From positions 1 to 17,789 of the forward strand of contig JNEM01007551.1 of the NCBI GenBank assembly GCA_000697335.1: a DNA stretch of 17,789 nt, in the 5' to 3' direction. Source of the stretch: Conidiobolus incongruus B7586 (lineage: Eukaryota; Entomophthoromycota; Entomophthoromycetes; Entomophthorales; Conidiobolaceae). Positions within the stretch are counted from its first letter, which is position 1; every line of letters starts with the position of its first letter. Below, in pieces: positions 1 through 10,084 of this stretch. The translations under genes were made by a program, and so were the position numbers. A model generated the notes under the pieces. That model was not told the DNA's origin. It searched no databases and worked only from the letters and a program-made list of their open reading frames with translations.

Positions 1-233
1 ATAACTGGAAAGAACTACCACATCCAGTATATTCCCTTGATTATAACCTATGTGATTATAATTGCTTTAGGCAATTAAAAAACCAGCTTGCAGGAAAGAA
101 AATTTCTGCAGGAAAATTTAATTGGTTTGTAAAACATCAAATTTCAGTCCTTAATAAAAAGAACTGTTTTTTAGGTGTTAGAAGTTTGCCAAAAGTATGG
201 CAAAAAGTTATTAATAATAAAGGAAACTATTAA
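1..233 (+). mobile_element. mariner-type transposase, C-terminal fragment
   Basis: The frame starting at base 3 is open for 76 codons and stops at TAA 231-233. It reads like the C-terminal end of a mariner (IS630/Tc1/mariner superfamily) transposase. YSLDYNLCDYNCF at codons 30-68 matches the family block YSPDLAPSDYHLF, and the ending LPKVWQKVINNKGNY matches the usual LPERWxKxxxxxGxYF tail. The third catalytic Asp of the DD34D triad falls in CDY (codon 54-56) and is present. No stop or frameshift is seen in the visible part, but several family residues differ (SPD is SLD here, APS is NLC). The upstream two thirds of the element lie outside the window. No 3' terminal inverted repeat is recognisable in the AT-rich sequence after the stop, so the copy is probably old. 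Confidence 0.8.
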
Positions 234-346
234 ATTTATATTATATATTTATTTTTATATATTATATATTCAAATGTTTATTTATTTTTAATTGCAAAAA
301 ATTCCCATTATTAAAAATGCAGAGTAATATTAAGGTTTGAAATAGT

Positions 347-508
347 TTAATATGCTTCACAGAAAACAGAAGGTGATGATGGACATATATTCCGATGATG
401 TTCTTTTATCGACCATTCCTGGGCTGTAGGTGCTGTAAAGAACTGAACTAGGTCTTCAGAAAAAAAGATTTTGAAGTAGTGTTATGGGTATTACCGGGCT
501 GTATTTTC
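347..508 (-). mobile_element. possible piggyBac-like transposase remnant
   Basis: On the minus strand the frame from 481 down to 350 is open for 44 codons, bounded by TAA at 482-484 and TAA at 347-349. It includes HYFKIFFSEDLVQFF followed by a short polar stretch with Trp. This resembles the entry of the piggyBac-type DDE domain, where a motif like yFxlFFxdelvexiv is followed by TNxYA. The match is short and by eye only. The sequence is clearly less AT-rich than its surroundings, which supports a former coding origin. The frame just upstream (to about 508) carries two stops. The alternative is an unrelated gene scrap. Confidence 0.3.
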
Positions 509-510
509 AT

Positions 511-2095
511 AATGTAAAAGATAATGAGATAAATTTTGTTGGATTAATTGCTATCTAAGTAAGGTTGGTATTTCTTAAAGATCAATAATATTATATAATT
601 CTTTAAATTTTGTATAATATTCCATTTTTATGAACTATAGGTTTAAAATGCTCTATTATAGCTTTCTTAATAATTTATACTATATATGTTAATACAAATA
701 ACTTTATTAAAAATAAATAACTATTTGCATCCAAATTTTATTCATAGGGAGTAATATTAAAATATATTATAATTTTTGAAATATTAGAAAGCTTGAAAAG
801 TATTATTACTTTAAAAGGTATTATAATTTTATAATACAATTTATAGCTTAAAAGGGTAATGGTTATTACAAATACTGAGATATTACCATAAAATATAATA
901 ATTAAAATATTATATTAATTTTTAAATAATTTTATTTAGTAAATAGTTTAAATTTAATTTAATTAATTAATATAGAAAATTAATTAATTACAAAATTTTA
1001 AAATTTGAATTAAATAAAATTTTAACATAAAATATAAAAAATAAATAAATAAATAAATAAATAAAATTAATAGTCTTTATTATTATTAATTAAATTTTAA
1101 ATAAAATTCTAACTCTTATTAAATAATTATTTTGAAAAATGAAATTTATTAACTTATAAGGCTATTTTGATAAACTCTTTCTTTTAATAAGTTTTCTTAA
1201 TTTCATAGAGAATTTATAACTATAAAAGTTATAATTTGTTAAATATACTAAATATAATAGTTTTTTAATTTTAATATATAAAAAATCTTTTAAATTTTAA
1301 TTTATTATTTTTTATAATTTAATATAGTTTATAATATTTATATTAAATTAATATAAGAATATCGTTTAATAGTATTTTTATGAAACAATATATTAAACTC
1401 TTAATCAATATATTTAGATATAAGAATTATATAGGAAAAATTTAAAATATTATAATAAATTATAATAATTAATATTTAATTAAATTTAAATAATTATTTA
1501 TTAAAGATAATAAAAAAATATTTCAGTTAAAGTAAATATTTTATATTACTTTTAATAAATGACTCAATAAAAGAGTATGATATTTATAAATATGAATAAT
1601 TTAATATAAAAGCTATAATTTTTATTTATATCTTAATCAGTTATATCAAACTATATTTGATTTAGTTTTTTCTAAGATTTTTAAAAAATATTATAAAAAA
1701 ATTAATCTTTTAAATTTTACTAATTTTAAATAATTTAGCTTTTATTTTTGAAAGATGAATCTAATAAGAAATATTAATTTAAGATTAATTATTATATTTA
1801 TAAATTGGTTACAAATTTAAAATAAATTGAAGGGTTTAAAATTGAGTAATTAAGATACTATAATAAAAATTATTTTGATAGTCAATATTTAATTAAGGTA
1901 TAATTAAAATTCAGAATAAAAATTCAAATTAAAATATTTTAGTAAAAAAATAGTTATATAATTATATATTTTATATATCAATTATTTTTTAAAATTAATA
2001 ACATATTTGAAAAATAATAAATTAAAAAATTTGCTATTTCTTCCCTTTTTAATTTATAATTTATAAATTCTAACTATGGGAAAACAAATTGTAAT
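511..2095. other. AT-rich intergenic stretch, no gene seen
   Basis: Almost pure A+T with stops in all frames. Runs such as TTAATTAATTAA near 958-990 and a short ATAA tandem at 1041-1064 are the only regular structures. No coding frame, tRNA-like T-loop or terminal repeat is recognisable. Confidence 0.7.
1041..1064. repeat. (ATAA)6 microsatellite
   Basis: Six perfect head-to-tail copies of ATAA inside AT-rich intergenic DNA. In this base composition such tracts arise easily, and no function is implied. Confidence 0.9.
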
Positions 2096-2440
2096 ATTAA
2101 AAGTCTGTTAGAGGTTAGACTTGCAAAAAAGATTAAATAAATTTGATAAAGTGGGCCAAGAGTGGCTAAAAAGATACTTTAAAGGGTTTTATTAAAATGT
2201 TAAGTTATAGGACTTAGCCCTGATTAAGGTGATTGCCAAGCAAATATATGCTTAGTGGTGATTTTGTAGTACTATCAGTCCTTGGACAATGTGTTGAAAC
2301 ACTGTTTATGGTTGCTGTCCGAAATTTCGTATTGTACAAGGATTATTTAATGTACATGTTTGTGGATTATGTACTAGATAAAGACAAATAGTTAAAGTTG
2401 AATGGCGGGCGGGCCTCCCAATCCGCGACAATTTTATTTG
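2096..2440. other. hairpin-rich, higher-complexity island; possible non-coding RNA
   Basis: This stretch stands out from the AT desert by base composition and by several inverted repeats. AAGTCT 2101-2106 pairs with AGACTT 2117-2122. An 11-bp stem with two G-U pairs and a 3-nt bulge joins 2232-2242 to 2249-2262. CCTTGGACAAT 2280-2290 pairs with ATTGTACAAGG 2331-2341 with one mismatch; a competing GGACA/TGTCC pairing (2284-2288 with 2316-2320) encloses GTGT-TGAA-ACAC. A GC-rich hairpin lies at the right edge: GCGG 2405-2408 with CCGC 2423-2426 and inner GGG/CCC at 2411-2413 and 2417-2419. I tested it mentally against U1-U6, U3, SRP, RNase P/MRP and telomerase RNA signatures and recognised none. 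The strand is undetermined. A 47-codon ATG frame at 2248-2391 (+) has no recognisable product, so an old gene remnant is the main alternative. Confidence 0.35.
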
Positions 2441-3591
2441 AGATTAAATCAATATTAATTATAATAGTTTTATAATATTGTATTAGATTATTTGAACTTA
2501 TTTCAAATATTTTACATATCAAAATTTACTATAATTTTAGATTTAAGAAAAATAAACATGATATCAATTTTGCATAATGATTTGTAATACCTGATAAGAT
2601 AAATTTTTCAAATTATTTAAATTATATTAATTATTAAATAACTTAAAGCCTGAATTTTGATATATTTATGTATAATATTAATAATATATAGTTAACCTTC
2701 AAAAAATAAAGTATAATATTAATATAGACTATCTTTGCAATATTATTACTAAAAGATTATATCATTTATAAATTATAACTGATACAAAAGATATGATCAT
2801 GAACTCTACAAAATTTGATTATTTGAAAACTAAATAATAATAAATAGTATCCATTGCAGTATATAAAAATATAGCTGAATATGATTTAAATGAATATTAT
2901 ATTAAAATATTTTTCATAATTTTTCATTTCAATTTTATATAACATTACTAATCTAAAATAGACAAATTTAGTTTTTTAATAATTTGAAAGATGCTAGATA
3001 ATTTATTTGAAATAAACATTTGCTATATATATAATATTGATTTAATGATTAATATGATTGAAATTATAATATATATCATTTAATAAACTTTTTATACAAA
3101 GATATTATTACCCCATATTATTTATTGAGAAAAAAATTCAACCAAAAATATAAATAATAAATAGAAAAATTTATATAAAATTTAATTTGTATCATAAATG
3201 ATATAGTATATCATAATTTATTGACAAATTAAAAAAATTAATGAACTAAAATTATAATAATCGAATAATAAAATATTATTTTAAATATGAAAAAAAATAT
3301 ATTTAATAAATTATTTTAAATTAAAATTGATTTTCTTTTAATACAAAAAAAATTACACATAGTTTATAATAGTAAAATTCAAAATGGCAATGATGATACT
3401 CATATATCCAAATTTAATATTTGTTTTCGTAATCAAAATCTAAAAATAATCCAATTAAAGACTACCTAAATAATTTTTTTCTGCGCAATATTATTTTTTA
3501 AATAACAGTCCCATAATGTGAGAAAATTATTATATAAGTCCCTTAATCTAACTTTTATAATTTTATTAATTATTATATTTTTATTAAAAAT
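2441..3591. other. AT-rich intergenic stretch upstream of the first F-box/LRR gene
   Basis: No coding frame, repeat array or RNA signature was found. The last part must hold the promoter and 5' leader of the gene that starts at 3592, but the sequence is too AT-rich for a TATA-like element to mean anything. An in-frame TAA at 3544-3546 closes the reading frame upstream of that gene. Confidence 0.6.
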
Positions 3592-4950
3592 ATGTTTTGG
3601 GAAATTATTGAATTATTAATTAATTTTTATGAAATTATTCCAGAAACTATTCCAGTGAATTCTGACGATCCTAACTGGTTATTGGGAACTGAAGATATTA
3701 CTAAGTATCTAAAGATGAAAGAAATTATTCAATTAAGCCAGACTAATCGCTATTTGAGACATATATTAAAGCCGAAAATATTTAAATCTATTGATTTTAA
3801 TAAATGTAAGGATTTATTAGGGGTTTCTAAACATCGTGGCAAATTTAATGGTAGTTGGATTATTAATTATGAAATGGAATTGATTAAAAAGTCATTGTTG
3901 CCTATTTCTCAATATGTTCATAATTTGTACTTGGAAGTTGGATTTAATACTTATTTATTATTGCCGATTGCTACAATATGCACTCAATTAGTAAGCTTAT
4001 CAATGGTGAATATATCGATTCCTCTAACTACATTAAAAGATGTTCTTCATCAATTAAAATCTTTGGAAACTTTGAGTTTAATTGATATGTCAGTTGTCGA
4101 ATGGAGTAATGATATAGTTGATATTTCATCAATGCTTCCTCCTAATCTAAAGAGCTTGACTACTACAAGATGTAAAAAGATGCAATCTAAATTAACTCAA
4201 GATCCTATGCAAATTGGTTATTACTATGCAAAAGATCAATTAGTCTTTGAATTTTTCCATTTTCTATCTTGTGATATTCCAAATCTTGAACAATTGACTA
4301 TCTCAAGCTTTGAATTTGGTTATACATCTGATCTCCATAATTTTTTAATCAGACATCCCAATATTAAAATACTATCATTGTCAGTTAATTTATTGGAGCA
4401 ACCTATACTGAATTATTTGTGTGAAAGTAGCCAATTGGAAGAATTAATTTTCATAGGGGCTTATCAACCTCCTCCGAGAATGGAAAACCTCGAATTCCCA
4501 ATTTTCAATCATGTTAAATCTTTCCAATTCAGATTTTTGACCCCTACCTTTGGTTCAATTGCTTCCCGTATTTATCTCCAATTCCCAAACGTTGTCAAAT
4601 TGACTATGTGCTACTTTGAAGGCTTCCACAATTTAATACCTACAATTGTGGAAAGATCACCCCGACTTCGCACACTAGGACTCTGGGACTATAGTGGCAA
4701 AGTATCACTTAAATCCATATTCCCTCCCAATCCCATTCAAATAATTGAGTTAAAGCGCTTTGATTCCCGCTTAATTGATTTAAACGTTTTTCAACACTGC
4801 TACAAATTAACTCAAGTGATTATTTATAATAATTATATAGTAAAATATCACACTAATTGGAGGGATTTAAAGGGTTATTACGAACAATTTGATGGTTGGA
4901 ATATTCAAGTTCAAAAAGAAAGGATAAATTGTTATAAGTTAAATGATTAA
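3592..4950 (+). CDS. F-box/LRR-like protein, family copy A
   Basis: Intronless, 452 residues. Residues 28-64 look like a divergent F-box: NWLL, then ITKYL, EIIQLS, TNRYLR and KPKIF. F-boxes bind Skp1 in SCF ubiquitin ligases. The rest is a run of irregular leucine-rich units, with recurring blocks such as IPNLEQLTI, HPNIKILSL and FPNVVKLTM, which in such proteins form the substrate-recognition surface. It ends in a conserved FDGWNIQ...CYK tail. The paralogue at 6322-7629 shares the same architecture from F-box to CYK tail. The start is the only ATG between the upstream in-frame TAA (3544-3546) and the F-box; it adds about 14 residues compared with the paralogue. AATAAA follows the stop at 4952-4957. 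No break is seen. The family resemblance to Conidiobolus F-box-like proteins is from memory; the ligase role and substrate are inferred. Confidence 0.85.
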   Translation: MFWEIIELLINFYEIIPETIPVNSDDPNWLLGTEDITKYLKMKEIIQLSQTNRYLRHILKPKIFKSIDFNKCKDLLGVSKHRGKFNGSWIINYEMELIKKSLLPISQYVHNLYLEVGFNTYLLLPIATICTQLVSLSMVNISIPLTTLKDVLHQLKSLETLSLIDMSVVEWSNDIVDISSMLPPNLKSLTTTRCKKMQSKLTQDPMQIGYYYAKDQLVFEFFHFLSCDIPNLEQLTISSFEFGYTSDLHNFLIRHPNIKILSLSVNLLEQPILNYLCESSQLEELIFIGAYQPPPRMENLEFPIFNHVKSFQFRFLTPTFGSIASRIYLQFPNVVKLTMCYFEGFHNLIPTIVERSPRLRTLGLWDYSGKVSLKSIFPPNPIQIIELKRFDSRLIDLNVFQHCYKLTQVIIYNNYIVKYHTNWRDLKGYYEQFDGWNIQVQKERINCYKLND

Positions 4951-6321
4951 TAATAAAATACATTAATTATTTTTTTTATGAAAAAAAATAATATTTTAAT
5001 ATAATTTGAATATATAATAGTTTATTTAAATAAATAAATTTTAATAAAATATTATTAATATCAGTGATTAGTTAATTACTATTATACAAAATAATTTTTT
5101 TTATAAAATTTTAATTATAAAAGTTATATTTCAATTTTATATATATTATTTAACTGAAAAAATATAATATTTTTATTTTATTAATAACTTTTTTTAATAT
5201 AATTAGAGCTAGATATATTTATTTAATTAGTAAAATAAACAATCCAAATTCAGTATTATTCTTTTAAAATATTGCAATACTATTTAATTTTTTGAGTAAA
5301 AAAAATCAAAATTATATTTTTCATTATTATATATCATTAATCAATTTAATAATTAATATTTTTTTATTAAACTAAAATTAAATATGTAAATTTGCTAATA
5401 TATTTATTGAAATAGATATATATTAATTTTATATATGATAATATATACCAAAAATTATAATAAAAAATAAATCAATCGAAAAAAATTATGATATATTTTA
5501 ATATTTAATATATATTTTTTGATAATTGGTATAGAAAATGAATCAACAAATTGAATATTATATAATATAACGTTTAATAATTTTCGTACAATATAAGTTG
5601 TTATCATAAATTATTGTAGTTTTTTTTATTAAAAATAGAATGTTATATAATATATAATTGTTAAATTATTTTTTTTCAAATAGTTATTATATATAGATAA
5701 AATTAATATATTTAAATTAACTATAAAGAGAACAAATTTTAATTAAAATTGTATTTTGTATACTTTTAGTTCATAATTTCAAATTTTATTATAGTATTTA
5801 ACTAAATATTATATAATTTATATATAAGCTCTAAAAAGGGATTAGTGAGTGATGAATGAATTAATATTATGAAATAATGTTATTATGTATTTAATTGAAT
5901 TACTGAGTATAGCCTTGAATTGAATATTTCGTTTTATTTTGGTCAGTATATGCATTACTTTATTTATTCAAAAATTTTGTACGATTATTAAAGGGATTGA
6001 ATTATTTAATAGCACATAATATATAAATCATTTAATGATGCTGGTGTATATTGTTTTATATCTAATTGAATTTCCAGAATAATAGAATCTTATATTTAAA
6101 AATGCTCAAAATTAGTATTTGATATTTTTTAATTTAAATTCAACTAGTATCACAAGTTGCTAATTGATAGTTAATCAATTAATCAAATTGAGTATCAAGC
6201 TCATAATTAGTTTTGAAATCATATGAATTAATTTCACCGATAATATAATATTGATCAAATTAATATTGGGATGAATATTAAAGGATAAAATTGGTCAAAT
6301 TAAATATTAATTGTGAGTGAA
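4951..6321. other. AT-rich gap between convergent paralogues
   Basis: This holds the 3' ends of two genes transcribed towards each other and no gene of its own. Low-complexity A+T dominates. The right part (about 5830-6320) is somewhat more complex, with two similar 15-16-nt words (GATCAAATTAATATT near 6253 and GGTCAAATTAAATATT near 6293), but no protein match is visible. Confidence 0.65.
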
Positions 6322-7629
6322 TTAGTATTTATAACAATTGACAAAATCCGAATAAGCATGACATCTCCAACCTTCGAAACGATCGAAATAGTCTTGGATA
6401 TGAGATAATTCATATTGAGCCTGTACTCTTCTATTATGATATACTGTAATCTTTTTCAAATTGGAGCAATTACGAAATATTCCAAAATCTAAAGTCATTG
6501 AATCAAAATTGATCAATTCAATTTGCTTCAAAGAATTTGGAGGGATTGGGGATGCAATTATACCTACACCGCCATAGTTATATATAGATAAACTTTCCAA
6601 ATTGGGTGAACTGTTTAAAATGATTTTGAGCAAGTCAAAGTAGCCGTAGTTAAACCTCATTTTAGCTGTTTTCAAATTGGGGAAACATGAATAGAGTTGT
6701 TGTGCCAATGGATTAATTAAGCTTAAGATGTAATCTAGTCCGAAGGTATGAACATAGCGGAAAGTTGGGAATTGAATATTACTAAATGACTCGGGTAACT
6801 CGTCATGTGATACAAAATGAAGATTCTGTAATTGTTTGCATTGTGATAAACAATTCAGCATTTCTTTATCTACCAGCTCGAGGGCTAATGTCAAACATTT
6901 AATTCTTGGATGTCTAACTAAGAATTGTTTCAATAATGTGATACAACTGGGATCATAGCCTGAGAAGAATAGTTCATCAAGTTGCATTATGTTATGAGAT
7001 AGAAAATGGAAAGGCTCTAATACTGCTGTTGGATCATAAAAGTCAAAATAAGGGTCCATAGGATCTTCAGATATCTTGGAATACAACTTTCTACAATCAT
7101 CCAATTTTAACTTTTTTAAACTCTGAGGCAATACAAGAGCATTTTCACGATTACTCTCAGAAAATTCAACAAACATTGTAAATTGTAAAGTCAATTCTGT
7201 TAAATGACTTAGCTGATTTAATATACTTTCTAAAGTTATCAAAGGTACCGATAAAGAAGTTAATGAGATTTTAGTCAAATTAAGGCAAAGATAGCAAATT
7301 GGCAAAAATAAATTAAAGTTGAAATCCAATTCAACTATCAAACTCTCAAAATAATGTCCATTTGGACCCATCCCTTCAATTAATTGATTAGCTTGGTAAT
7401 TGATATCAGAATTGTAGTTAATTAAATCTTTAATAAATTTTGCTGGAAAACTATAAGAACTATTAAAATTTAAAATTTTAAAAATATAAGGCTTTAATTT
7501 TTGTCTTAAATAACGATTAGTACTACTCAATGTTTTAATTTGGTAAATTGATAAATATTGATTAATATAATTTGAACTGAGTACCCAATTCCAATGTGAT
7601 GGCTCATTATTTTTATCAATTATATTCAT
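6322..7629 (-). CDS. F-box/LRR-like protein, family copy B
   Basis: Intronless, 435 residues, on the minus strand and convergent with copy A. The divergent F-box covers about residues 13-51: WNWVL, INQYL, IKTLS, TNRYLR, KPYIF. Most of these positions match copy A, with TNRYLR identical. Leucine-rich units follow, with blocks such as LTKISL, LTELTL, HPRIKCLTL, FPNLKTAKM and SPNLESLSI, then IPPNSLKQIEL and the FEGWR...CYK ending. The start at 7629 is the only ATG after an in-frame stop at 7669-7671 and sits behind an A-rich leader. A substrate-receptor role in an SCF-type ubiquitin ligase is inferred from the fold only. The gene looks intact. Its codon use is AT-rich like copy A and unlike the GC-richer SEC5 exons. 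Confidence 0.85.
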   Translation of the reverse strand: MNIIDKNNEPSHWNWVLSSNYINQYLSIYQIKTLSSTNRYLRQKLKPYIFKILNFNSSYSFPAKFIKDLINYNSDINYQANQLIEGMGPNGHYFESLIVELDFNFNLFLPICYLCLNLTKISLTSLSVPLITLESILNQLSHLTELTLQFTMFVEFSESNRENALVLPQSLKKLKLDDCRKLYSKISEDPMDPYFDFYDPTAVLEPFHFLSHNIMQLDELFFSGYDPSCITLLKQFLVRHPRIKCLTLALELVDKEMLNCLSQCKQLQNLHFVSHDELPESFSNIQFPTFRYVHTFGLDYILSLINPLAQQLYSCFPNLKTAKMRFNYGYFDLLKIILNSSPNLESLSIYNYGGVGIIASPIPPNSLKQIELINFDSMTLDFGIFRNCSNLKKITVYHNRRVQAQYELSHIQDYFDRFEGWRCHAYSDFVNCYKY

Positions 7630-9344
7630 TTTTTTATAAAATTTAAATTTTAATTTGATAAATATTAATTAATTGAACCTTTGGATAAACTTATGATATG
7701 AGTATTTATACCTTATTTCATCCCATAATTGTAAATTTTGAAAATTAAGAAAATTAGAATTATTAATAAGAGTCTTGGTGTAACTAATTAAAGAGTGGTA
7801 TATCATGATAATAATAATAATTGAGTTTTTACATTAATAAATTCGAATAATTGAAATTTAAAATTTTACATTTTCTCATTATAAAAAATATTTTCAATTA
7901 ATGTGATATTTATGATATAATCAAATCTAAAATACTTGAATTAAATATTTGATACTTGGCATAAGTACTTATTGTTTCTTTGCCAATATTAAAACCCGCA
8001 TTTTTAATCTTAACAAAACAAAAGAAAATTGTAATCCAGTATTTTATCTGAATTTATTAGTTTTAATAAATATATAATTTTTAATATATATAAAAATGCA
8101 TTATTTATCAAATTAAAATATAAAACAATTTTTTTAATAAAATTTATATAATTATTAAAATTTAAAAGAATATATCTGATCATAAAATTATATAAGAAAA
8201 ATAAATAAAAATATTTTATTTTAAAATTTAATTAATATAATATTAGATTAAATAAATTTTCATATGGAATGAATATTTACTTATATATCTAAGCTGATTA
8301 TTTATTTAAATTTAGATATATTTCAAATAAATACAATATTGTTTATTTCAATTAGTTAAGAGTATGGTCAGTTAATTAGTATTAAAGTGGTAATGATACC
8401 ATATATTCTTGGCATTATTGTTGGAGTTTTTTCAACTATGACTTGTTTAGATTGAATGTTAATTTATTAAAATCATGTGTCATTTGATATCATTATCTTT
8501 ACTGAGATAATATAATTCAGCCGACACCATCTAAAGATTAGGATCCACTTTGATTTCTTATACAATAATATTTTGAAAGTAAAGACATAATTAATATCAA
8601 TAAACCATTATTGTATTTGCTATTTTAATTATATTAATTTATCATTAAGATTCTTTAAATAATTTTAATTAAAATTGATTTAAAATTTGAAGAGTTATAT
8701 AAGAAATTTTAAATTTAATCAACAATATCATAAAGGACTTTTCATCAGATTTATTGTTTTGTGAGTAGTCAAAGATTTAATATAATTTAAGTGTAAACAA
8801 GTCCCATACTACAAACTTATTATTACACTAGGAATCTTATTGATCCAGTAAATAAGTCTCAATGATTTTTGTTATTTCATTAAAAATTAATCAAAATATT
8901 TAAAAAATTTAATATAAGGATTATATTAAATATTAACAATTTTATTTTTTAAAAAAATAAATGATCACTATTACTAATATTAAGTAAACCCTAATAATAA
9001 TAAAAATATGAAAATTGAAATAAATATAATTAGTGATATTATTACATAAATATAATTTAAATGAATATTAATATTTTTAAAATAACTATTTTTATTTTCA
9101 CCAAGCTATATTAGTTGAATTCGTAGAAATTATAATATGATAATGAATATCTTAAAAAATTCATTGATATTAATTTATTAATTTTGTATTGTAAAAAGGA
9201 ATATTAAAGTTTTATTGATATATAATTTGTTTAATTAATGAATTGATATATAATAAACATATATTAAATAATTAATTATAATAGTTTTTAAATTTGAATA
9301 TATAAAATTGTTGATTATCATAGAATTTTTTTATCTTATTCTTG
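7630..9344. other. AT-rich intergenic stretch with a few more complex patches
   Basis: This includes the upstream region of copy B. Patches near 7930-8040, 8340-8600 and 8740-8880 have more G+C than their surroundings. Their open frames are short (under about 45 codons) and have no recognisable family. A small inverted repeat TTGGCA...TGCCAA lies near 7957-7990. No RNA gene or transposon end was recognised. Confidence 0.55.
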
Positions 9345-9795
9345 TTATTGACGACCGTAAAAGTGGGAGGACGTAGTCTTTTAGAGCTTAAACAGGGAAT
9401 CGCCAGTGGTAAATGATAGATTACCACAAAATTAAGGGAAATTAAGAGGGTTCACCAAATTAGGTGGAAATAGCTTACTGCAAATCAAGGTCTTCGAATA
9501 AAGTAAATATCTCATGCTTGTCACAATTCAATACTTTTTGTGAGTGTTACAAGAAAAACTTAGAGACTGGATACTTTTGAAAATGAAGATAGAAAGATGG
9601 GTTTATTGATTGGTTTGTGATGATCTTATAATAGTTTCAATTGTTGAGTTTGGGTGGCTATGAATAACTTCAGGTGGAAAGCACTAAGTTAGACTAGTTC
9701 ATAAAATGAGGTACTTCCAATGTGACTTCTTGCATTAGTGCAATAGTCAGAGTTTCTTGAGTGATGGACAAGATTTTTCCCCATCATTATTAATA
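9345..9795. ncRNA. candidate structured RNA locus, identity unknown
   Basis: About 450 bp with much higher complexity than its flanks and stops in every long frame on both strands, so it is unlikely to code. Several good hairpins are visible. GTGGTAA 9406-9412 pairs perfectly with TTACCAC 9421-9427 around an 8-nt loop. TTCACC 9451-9456 pairs with GGTGGAA 9463-9469 with one bulge. CTTGTCACA 9517-9525 pairs with TGTGA 9539-9543 plus CAAG 9550-9553. GACT 9724-9727 and TTGCA 9730-9734 pair with TGCAA 9739-9743 and AGTC 9745-9748, with a small internal loop and loop TTAG. None of the signatures I know for RNase P or MRP, SRP, U snRNAs, box C/D snoRNAs or a telomere template is convincing. The strand is undetermined. 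A very old gene or transposon remnant is the alternative. Confidence 0.35.
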
Positions 9796-10084
9796 AAATT
9801 GAGTATATTGAAAATCATTATTATATTAATATATAATAATATTTTAACTTATAATTTAATAATATAAATTATTTATTATTTTAAATTTTAAAATTTCAAA
9901 ATTTTAACATAGATTAATAAAAATTATTGCTTTTTTATAATATCTATATTATTAAATTATAATTAAAAATATTGAAATTAGAAAAAAAAGAATAAAATTC
10001 ATTTTATTATTTCCTCACTGAAATTAGTTCGCTTTAAATTAAAACTTGATATTATAATTAATTATAATATGATAAAGAATCAAT
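9796..10084. other. AT-rich spacer
   Basis: Low-complexity A+T between the structured island and the LRR relic. Nothing recognisable. Confidence 0.7.

Noticed and set aside
415-510. Direct repeat GGGCTGTA near 420 and 497
   Set aside because: Only about 8-11 bases agree, and it lies inside the possible transposase scrap; too short to call a repeat.
2120-2215. Similarity of KVGQEWLKRYFK (plus strand) to the CENP-B/pogo helix-turn-helix
   Set aside because: Only about a dozen residues match loosely, the frame ends at once in TAA, and no DDE domain follows.
9345-9795. Identity as RNase P/MRP RNA, SRP RNA, telomerase RNA or box C/D snoRNA
   Set aside because: One GTGATGA box-C-like word (near 9617) has no CTGA partner, no telomere template is present, and the conserved cores of RNase P/MRP and SRP RNA are not seen.
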